Assembly (NCBI RefSeq): GCF_030269645.1
Contig: NZ_BSTR01000034.1
Span: 1-64,000 of the forward strand
Source of the DNA: Actinokineospora sp. NBRC 105648
Lineage (GTDB): Bacteria > Actinomycetota > Actinomycetes > Mycobacteriales > Pseudonocardiaceae
Direction: 5' to 3'
Length of the DNA stretch: 64,000 bases
The notes beneath the pieces are model-generated. The model ran no database searches. It had not been told where the DNA came from and saw nothing but the letters and a program-made list of their open reading frames with translations. Position numbers and translations under genes: made by a program. Every line of letters starts with the position of its first letter. Position 1 is the stretch's first letter. Of the stretch, positions 54,998 through 64,000 are shown one piece after another.

Positions 54998-55320
54998 CGC
55001 TGTTCCATCCCCGGCCGTTGGGCGGAGCGGGCGCGCTGCCGGGTCGAGCGCATCCGGCGCAGGCGTTTGACCAGCATCGGGTCGGCCTCCAGGGCCTCGG
55101 TCTTCTCGATCAGGTTGTTGAGGACCTGGTAGTACCGCGTGCTCGACATCTCGAACAGCTCGCGGATCGCCTGGTCCTTGGCGCCCGCGTACTTCCACCA
55201 CTGGCGTTCGAAGGCGAGCACCGCGTGCTCGCGCTCGCTGAGACCGCTCCCGGCCCGCGCGTGCGCGGGCTTGCGGGCGTTCGGCTGCTCAGGCCGAGCG
55301 GGTGACTCAGCGGCGTCCAT
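54994..55320 (-). CDS. DUF3263 protein, 108 aa
   Basis: DUF3263 family (Rv0430-type), thought to be a helix-turn-helix protein. The conserved block reads [20 protein letters not shown] then [14 protein letters not shown] (about 45-85), and the tail is Arg-rich. ATG 55320 is preferred since GAGGAG lies 5 nt before it; an in-frame start at 55395 has none. Its stop is coupled to the VirR-like gene, and the def gene is divergent, as in Rv0429c-Rv0431. Confidence 0.9.
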   Translation of the reverse strand: MDAAESPARPEQPNARKPAHARAGSGLSEREHAVLAFERQWWKYAGAKDQAIRELFEMSSTRYYQVLNNLIEKTEALEADPMLVKRLRRMRSTRQRARSAQRPGMEQR

Positions 55321-55470
55321 CTGGCTCCTCGCCCCACGGGTCGGATCCGTGCTTCCTGCGGACGAAATCCCACGCGTGTGATTCGCCCCGGCCATTACAC
55401 CACGTCACCGGGGGAAGTGATCGTCACGTCCACGGCGCGTCCGGCGCACTGTCTTCTCTACCCTGCACGC

Positions 55471-56040
55471 ATGACAGTTCACCGCATCCTGATCGTCGGC
55501 GAGCCGGTGTTGCACACCCCCACCAAACCGGTGGAGACCTTCGACGACGAGCTCAAGTCCCTGGTCGAGGACATGTTCGACACCATGGCGGCGGCGAACG
55601 GGGTGGGCCTGGCGGCGAACCAGATCGGGGTCGGCCTGCGCGTGTTCGTCTACGACTGCCCCGACGACGAGGGCGTGCGGCACCGCGGCGTGGTGGTGAA
55701 CCCGGTGTTGACCACCTCGGCGCTGCCCGAGGGCATGCCCGACCCGGACGACGACTTCGAGGGCTGCCTGTCGGTCCCCGGCGAGACCTTCCCCACCGGT
55801 CGGGCGAGCTGGGCCAAGGTCGCGGGCCAGGACCTCGAGGGCGCGCCGATCGAGGTCGAGGGCACCGGGTTCTTCGCCCGCTGCCTGCAGCACGAGACCG
55901 ACCACCTCGACGGCTACCTGTACCTGCACCGGCTGGTGGGCCGCAACCTCAAGGAGTCCAAGCGGATGCTCAAGGCCAACAAGTGGGGCCAGCCGGGCAA
56001 CTCCTGGGACCCGTCGGTCTCCGAGGACCCGTTCGCCTGA
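55471..56040 (+). CDS. def: Peptide deformylase, 189 aa
   Basis: Removes the N-formyl group of nascent proteins. All three metal-enzyme motifs are intact: GVGLAANQ (about 46-53), EGCLS (about 107-111) and QHETDHLDG (about 139-147, HExxH). The C-terminal part is extended by about 15 residues beyond the core. ATG 55471. Divergent from DUF3263, as for Rv0429c. Confidence 0.96.
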   Translation: MTVHRILIVGEPVLHTPTKPVETFDDELKSLVEDMFDTMAAANGVGLAANQIGVGLRVFVYDCPDDEGVRHRGVVVNPVLTTSALPEGMPDPDDDFEGCLSVPGETFPTGRASWAKVAGQDLEGAPIEVEGTGFFARCLQHETDHLDGYLYLHRLVGRNLKESKRMLKANKWGQPGNSWDPSVSEDPFA

Positions 56041-56105
56041 CCGAGCGGGCGCCGCAGGGGAAACTCGGTGGAGGTGATCAGGGCCGCGGGCGCACCATCT
56101 CCGGC

Positions 56106-56708
56106 ATGACCTGGTCCGGCTTCCTCGCCTTCCTGCTCGCCTCCCTCGTCCTGGCCATGGTGCCCGGCGTCGGCACCGCGATGCTGGTGCGGCAGTCGAT
56201 CCGCGGCGGGCGGCGCGGCGCGCTGGTCACCGTGGCCGGGATGGAGACCGGGGTGGCCGTCTGGGCGGTGGCCGCGGCCCTCGGGCTCTCCGTGCTGCTG
56301 GTGGCCTCCGCGGTGGCCTACCAGGGCCTCAAGATCGCCGGCGTGGCCGTGCTGGTCTGGTTCGGGGTCAAGGCGCTTTTCGGCAAGCACGACTTCACCG
56401 AGGTCGCCGCGCCGACGGCGGGGTCCGGGTACCGGGCCGGTCTCGTGGTCAACCTCGCCAACCCCAAGCTGGCGGTGTTCGCGATCTCGTTCCTGCCCCA
56501 GTTCGTCGAGCCCGGCGCCCCGCGATGGGTGCTGGTCGCGCTCGCCGGGATGTGGGTGCTGGTGGACACGCTCTGGTACCTGGTGGTCATCGCCCTGCTG
56601 GGCCGGATCCTGGGCTGGCTGCGCAAGACCACCGTGCGCGCGCGGTTGGAGCGGGTGTCCGGGATCGTGCTGATCGGCCTCGGGATCCGGCTGGCCGTGC
56701 AGGCCTAG
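56106..56708 (+). CDS. LysE/RhtB family amino-acid exporter, 200 aa
   Basis: Six membrane segments and the family signatures PGVGTAMLVRQSIRGGRRGAL (shortened: PGVGTAML) near the N-terminus and NLANPKLAVF near residue 120. Exports amino acids or related metabolites; substrate not predictable. ATG 56106 is 65 bp after def. Confidence 0.92.
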   Translation: MTWSGFLAFLLASLVLAMVPGVGTAMLVRQSIRGGRRGALVTVAGMETGVAVWAVAAALGLSVLLVASAVAYQGLKIAGVAVLVWFGVKALFGKHDFTEVAAPTAGSGYRAGLVVNLANPKLAVFAISFLPQFVEPGAPRWVLVALAGMWVLVDTLWYLVVIALLGRILGWLRKTTVRARLERVSGIVLIGLGIRLAVQA

Positions 56709-56811
56709 CCGCGCTCCCGCGGGTCTGGTGCGGGTCGGTTCCGGGTGCGCGACCGGGAAGCCGCTCTTGCCCGGGCTTGTCGTCCGTGCGGCCACGGGCC
56801 GCGGGCAGCGC

Positions 56812-57420
56812 CTACGCGCGCCAGGGGAGGTCGGTGAGGGCGGCCATGCCCGCGAAGCCGTCGGCCTCGGCCAGGTCGTCGGCCCGGCCCGCGAGCAGGT
56901 GGATGCGGATGCGCCCCGCCTGCGCCGGTGTCGGCAGTTCGCCGGTGAGCAGGTAGGGCAGCGATAACCGCCAGTAGGTGGCGACGTTGTCCCGGGCTGG
57001 GCCGCGCAGCGCGGCGACCGCCAGGCGCAGGGCGTGCTCGTTGGGCGTCATGTCGGCTTCCGGGGCGAAGTCCCACGCCCAGCGGGCCTGGTCGGCCTTC
57101 GCGCAGGCCGCGCAGCCGGGGCCGGTGCCCAGTTCGCCGCGGCACACGACGCAGGGTGCCTGGCGCATGGCCCAGTCGGTGCAGGTCCACGGGTACTCGC
57201 CGGTGGGGGCGGCCAGGACCAGCGCGGGCAGCTCGTCCTCGGCCGCGCCGGTGATCGCCAGCTGGGCCGCCCAGTCCGCCAGCCAGTAGGCGTCCACCCG
57301 GTCGGCGCAGGTCAGGCAGGTCGGGTAGCCGCGACCGACCAGCCCACCGCACGACGGGCAGGGCGCGGCCGTGTCGGGTCTGGTCAGAAGCCGGGCTCCG
57401 GGCGGGTACGGCTGCGCCAT
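56812..57420 (-). CDS. Zinc-ribbon protein of unknown function, 202 aa
   Basis: Three Cys clusters, CPSCGG (about 21-26), CLTC (about 35-38) and CVVC...CAAC (about 90-105), suggest two zinc ribbons near the N-terminus and centre. The remainder is helical without membrane segments. No catalytic motif. It overlaps no other gene and is divergent from thiC, with the riboswitch between them. No family recognised. Confidence 0.7.
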   Translation of the reverse strand: MAQPYPPGARLLTRPDTAAPCPSCGGLVGRGYPTCLTCADRVDAYWLADWAAQLAITGAAEDELPALVLAAPTGEYPWTCTDWAMRQAPCVVCRGELGTGPGCAACAKADQARWAWDFAPEADMTPNEHALRLAVAALRGPARDNVATYWRLSLPYLLTGELPTPAQAGRIRIHLLAGRADDLAEADGFAGMAALTDLPWRA

Positions 57421-57504
57421 GGGGGAACCATAGCGGCGCTCACTTGGCAGCCCCGGCGCCGCCGGCTAGGGTCGGGCCGGGACAACTGAAAACCACAACC
57501 GCGG

Positions 57505-59266
<1,762 letters not shown>

Positions 59267-59284
59267 TGGTGGTTAGGTAGCGCC

Positions 59285-60124
59285 ATGGGCAACAACACGC
59301 CACCGCGCACGCTGACCATCGCCGGGTCCGACTCCGGTGGTGGCGCGGGACTCCAGGCCGACCTGCGGACGTTCTTCGCCTGCGGGGTGCACGGGATGAC
59401 CGCGATCACGGCCGTGACGGTGCAGAACTCCCTGGGCGTCACCGGGGTGCACACCATCCCGCCGGAGGTGGTGGCCGCGCAGATCGAGGCGGTCGCCACC
59501 GACATCGGCGTGCAGGCGGCGAAGACCGGCATGCTGGCCACCGCGGAGATCATCTCCGCGGTGGCGGGCGCCTGCGACCGGGTGCGCATCGGCGGCGACG
59601 GCACGCCGCTGGTGGTCGACCCGGTCTCGGCCTCGATGCACGGCGACCCGCTGCTGCACGAGGACGCGCTCGACGCCCTGCGCGACGAGCTCTTCCCGCG
59701 CGCCACCCTGATCACGCCGAACCTCGACGAGGTGCGGCTGCTCACCGGCATCGACGTGCGCTCGCGCGCCGAGCAGCGCGACGCCGCCAAGGCGCTGGCC
59801 GAGTACGGCTCGCGCTGGGTGCTGGTCAAGGGCGGGCACCTGTGGGACGACCCGGAGTGCCTCGACCTGCTCTACGACGGCAGCGGGTTCACCGAGTTCC
59901 TCGGCCCCCGGTTCGACCAGGAGCACACCCACGGCAGCGGCGACACGCTCGCCTCGACGATCACCGCCGCGCTGGCCAAGGGCGCGGACATGGTCGACGC
60001 GGTGGCCAGGGGGAAGGCGTTCATCATCGAGTCGGTGCGCACCGCGTACCCGCTCGGTGGCGGTGTCGGACCGGTGTCGGCGCGCTGGCGGCTGCCCGAC
60101 GCCGACACCTTCTTGGTCGACTGA
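59285..60124 (+). CDS. thiD: Hydroxymethylpyrimidine/phosphomethylpyrimidine kinase, 279 aa
   Basis: Phosphorylates HMP and HMP-P. Ribokinase-like fold: AGSDSGGGAGLQADL (about 12-26), PNLDEVRLL and the catalytic GSGDTLAS (about 219-226) are complete. ATG 59285, 18 bp after thiC. The 3' end carries three near copies of TTGGTCGACTGA, which straddle the stop codon. Confidence 0.95.
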   Translation: MGNNTPPRTLTIAGSDSGGGAGLQADLRTFFACGVHGMTAITAVTVQNSLGVTGVHTIPPEVVAAQIEAVATDIGVQAAKTGMLATAEIISAVAGACDRVRIGGDGTPLVVDPVSASMHGDPLLHEDALDALRDELFPRATLITPNLDEVRLLTGIDVRSRAEQRDAAKALAEYGSRWVLVKGGHLWDDPECLDLLYDGSGFTEFLGPRFDQEHTHGSGDTLASTITAALAKGADMVDAVARGKAFIIESVRTAYPLGGGVGPVSARWRLPDADTFLVD

Positions 60125-60158
60125 GGGTCGTTGGTCGACTGAAGGTCGACCAGCAGTC

Positions 60159-60596
60159 CTAGTCGACCAGCAGGGCTTCGAGGACCGGGATGGCCGCGAG
60201 CAGGCTGTCCCGGTCCTCGGCGCTGAGCCGGTCCAGCCTGCGGCCGAGCTCCTGCACCCGGGTGGAGCGCACCCCGGAGACGATCCGGGCACCGTCCTCG
60301 GTGGCGTTGACCAGCCAGGCCCGCCGGTCGGCCGGGTCGGGTTCCCGGCCGACGTAACCCGCCTCGACCAGGCTGGCCACGATCCGTGACATCGTCGGCG
60401 CGGCGACGCCCTCCTTGCCCGCGAGGTCACCGAGGCGCAGCTCGCCGCAGTGGACCAATGTGGACAGCGCGGAGATGGAGCCGTGCCCGAGCCCGGGGGC
60501 CCCGGAGCGGCGCAGCGCCCGGGAGAGGCGCCCGATCGCGAGGTAGAGCCGGGCGGGGATGTCGCCGACGGCGGGCTCAGCGGCCGATGTCGTCAT
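60159..60596 (-). CDS. MarR family transcriptional regulator, 145 aa
   Basis: Winged-helix dimer. The HTH GVAAPTMSRIVASLVEAGYV (about 62-81) is followed by the wing DPADRRAWLV. Located between convergent thiD and thiG, so it splits the thiamine locus; its own target is not evident. Nothing in the ligand pocket suggests a thiamine link. Confidence 0.92.
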   Translation of the reverse strand: MTTSAAEPAVGDIPARLYLAIGRLSRALRRSGAPGLGHGSISALSTLVHCGELRLGDLAGKEGVAAPTMSRIVASLVEAGYVGREPDPADRRAWLVNATEDGARIVSGVRSTRVQELGRRLDRLSAEDRDSLLAAIPVLEALLVD

Positions 60597-60640
60597 ACCT
60601 CATTGTGCCGGGAAGCGCCGCGAAGTCCACGGGCAGGGGT

Positions 60641-62747
<2,107 letters not shown>

Positions 62748-62755
62748 GTCATCAC

Positions 62756-62854
62756 GCTCCCTGCGCCGGCATGACCCGGATCAGGTTCGACGGTCGGAGC
62801 GACCCAGCTCCCTCTCAGCCCGTTCACCGGACTCCCGTGCGACCAGGGCTCCAC
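62756..62854 (-). promoter_or_regulatory. TPP riboswitch of the thiOSG operon
   Basis: Read on the minus strand: GGGCTGAGAGGGAGC then GACCGTCGAACCTGATCCGG and GTCATGCCGGCGCAGGGAG, the two conserved TPP-binding blocks, with closing stem GGAGC. It ends about 9 nt before the thiO ATG, implying translational control through the GGGAG ribosome site. Confidence 0.96.
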
Positions 62855-62881
62855 CGTAGCGCAGGCGATAGCGTCAGCTCC

Positions 62882-63550
62882 ATGCCAGGACTCGACGGAG
62901 ACCAGATCAGGCGCAGGCTCGCCGACGCGCGGCTGTACCTGTGCACCGACGCCCGCACCGAGCGCGGCGACCTCGCCGACTTCGTCGACGCCGCGCTCGC
63001 GGGCGGGGTCGACATCGTGCAGCTGCGGGACAAGACCGGCGGCGCGCCGCTGGAGGCCGGACCCGAGCTGCGCGCGCTGTCCGTGCTGGCCGAGGTGTGC
63101 GCGGCGCACGGGGCACTGCTGTCGGTCAACGACCGCGCGGACGTGGCACTGGCGGCCGGCGCTGACGTGCTGCACCTGGGTCAAGACGACCTGCCGGTCT
63201 CGGTAGCCCGGCGGATCCTGGGCGAGGAGGTCGTCATCGGGCGCTCCACGCACGACTTCGCCCAGGCCGTGTCAGCCGAGGGCGAGCCCGGGGTGGACTA
63301 CTTCTGCACCGGCCCGTGCTGGCCGACACCCACCAAGCCGGGCAGGCACGCACCCGGGCTTGACCTGGTGCGGGCGTGCGCGGCGAGCGAGCCGTCCCGG
63401 CCGTGGTTCGCCATCGGCGGCATCGACTCGGCCCGGCTACCGGAGGTGCTGACCGCCGGGGCCACCCGGGTGGTCGTGGTGCGGGCGATCACCGAGGCGA
63501 ACGACCCGAAGGCCGCCGCCGAGGCGCTGTCCTCGGCCCTGCGCCCCTGA
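62882..63550 (+). CDS. thiE: Thiamine-phosphate synthase, 222 aa
   Basis: Joins HMP-PP and thiazole phosphate. Motifs QLRDKTGG (about 42-49), the NDRAD pyrophosphate/metal site (about 80-84), HLGQDDLP and FAIGGID are intact. ATG 62882 is divergent from thiO; no riboswitch lies on this strand. Confidence 0.95.
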   Translation: MPGLDGDQIRRRLADARLYLCTDARTERGDLADFVDAALAGGVDIVQLRDKTGGAPLEAGPELRALSVLAEVCAAHGALLSVNDRADVALAAGADVLHLGQDDLPVSVARRILGEEVVIGRSTHDFAQAVSAEGEPGVDYFCTGPCWPTPTKPGRHAPGLDLVRACAASEPSRPWFAIGGIDSARLPEVLTAGATRVVVVRAITEANDPKAAAEALSSALRP

Positions 63551-63564
63551 CCTCGCACGAACCC

Positions 63565-64000
63565 TCAGCCCTGCGGCTGGGCGTCCGTGGGCGCGACGGA
63601 AGCGGGCGCAGGCGACGTGGTCGTCACGGGCGGTGCGGACGTCGTCGTGGTCGTCGGCGCGGTGGTGGTCGTGGTGGATTGGGGAGCCTGCGTCGTCGTG
63701 GTCGACCGGTCGGGCACCGAGGTGGCGGTGGCCGTGGGCTCCGGTGTGGTGGTTGTCACGCCGGATTTCTCGGGCACGGTCGGAGTGGTGGTCGCGGGGC
63801 GCTTGACCAGACCACCGATCGTGGTGGACGCCTGGCCACCGGCGAGCGACTCGCCCCGGGCGAACTCCAGGCCAGTGACCACCGCCATGCCCAGCACGAA
63901 GGCCAGCACGGCCCCCGCCACCAGCGCCCACGGCCCGCGCCACGCCGACTTCCGGGGCAGCTGCTCGACCGGGTCGGGTCCGGCGGCGGTGTCCTCGGCC
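63565..64000 (-). CDS. Thr-rich single-pass membrane protein, 3' part only (runs off right edge)
   Basis: The frame is open from the right edge to a stop at 63565 (145 codons seen). Visible: an N-side cytoplasmic stretch with Glu/Pro (…PDPVEQLPRKSAW), one membrane segment (about 60 residues from the edge, WALVAGAVLAFVLGMAVV), and an extracytoplasmic Thr/Pro/Ser tail of about 90 residues with long Thr runs. The start lies outside the window. No domain is visible; it could be the tail of a membrane kinase or a simple cell-surface protein. It is convergent with thiE with 14 bp between. Confidence 0.75.
   Translation of the reverse strand, partial: AEDTAAGPDPVEQLPRKSAWRGPWALVAGAVLAFVLGMAVVTGLEFARGESLAGGQASTTIGGLVKRPATTTPTVPEKSGVTTTTPEPTATATSVPDRSTTTTQAPQSTTTTTAPTTTTTSAPPVTTTSPAPASVAPTDAQPQG

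Overview
The window is chromosomal DNA of a very GC-rich filamentous actinomycete. Codons end almost always in G or C, a conservon-type signalling operon and actinobacterial XPB, MenC, HelD-like and LytR_C genes are present, and two blocks have the gene order of the Mycobacterium tuberculosis Rv0429c-Rv0440 (def to groEL2) and Rv0414c-Rv0423c (thi) regions. Pseudonocardiales is the best guess (Actinokineospora/Saccharothrix/Amycolatopsis type). The exact genus cannot be fixed from the sequence alone.

Layout. 1-5.1 kb: a minus-strand operon with a degenerate membrane ATPase-like protein, a HerA/VirB4-like P-loop ATPase and a Pro/Thr/Glu-repeat protein that runs off the left edge. 5.3-10.1 kb: conservon cvnABCD with a clear terminator. 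10.7-14.1 kb: an NMT1/SsuA-like ABC importer with two permeases. 14.2-19.3 kb: two related lipoprotein-like LppU/SCO3897-type membrane proteins, the XPB helicase, a 50-residue protein, a serine hydrolase and a NADAR protein. 19.3-23.2 kb: menC, a CapA-like lipoprotein translationally coupled to a divergent prs, and two copies of a 140-bp near-palindromic element with associated repeat modules. 23.2-30.1 kb: a form II CO-dehydrogenase-like (molybdenum hydroxylase) operon coxSLM-coxG with xdhC and the VWA protein coxE. Its MoxR partner coxD lies 8 kb away at 38.0 kb.

30.4-39.6 kb: a Crp-family regulator, a PadR regulator with an array of GATATC operators, a 1.3-kilo-residue Pls/PosA-type single-module NRPS, an M1 peptidase, a small secreted protein, coxD, a PspC protein and a small membrane protein. 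39.7-41.6 kb: a compact operon with a 75-residue protein, a chagasin-like (I42) cysteine-protease inhibitor, an ECF-like sigma factor and a beta-sandwich-tailed protein; this is the most suggestive little-described module. It converges and overlaps with a HelD/HelR-type RNA polymerase-recycling helicase gene.

44-56 kb: groEL behind two CIRCE operators, a Ser/Thr kinase, moeA, a GlsB-type membrane protein, psd-pssA, a Cdc48-like AAA+ ATPase, a stand-alone HsdR_N nuclease that looks like an insertion into the conserved block, a VirR-like LytR_C protein, a DUF3263 protein and def. 57.5-63.6 kb: the thiamine locus, with thiCD and the divergent thiOSG each behind its own TPP riboswitch, then thiE. 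A Thr-rich membrane protein runs off the right edge.

Functional links: moeA supplies the molybdenum cofactor route needed by the Cox-like enzyme; XdhC, CoxD and CoxE are its maturation factors. psd and pssA make phosphatidylethanolamine together. The two riboswitches put thiC/thiD and thiO/thiS/thiG under common TPP control.
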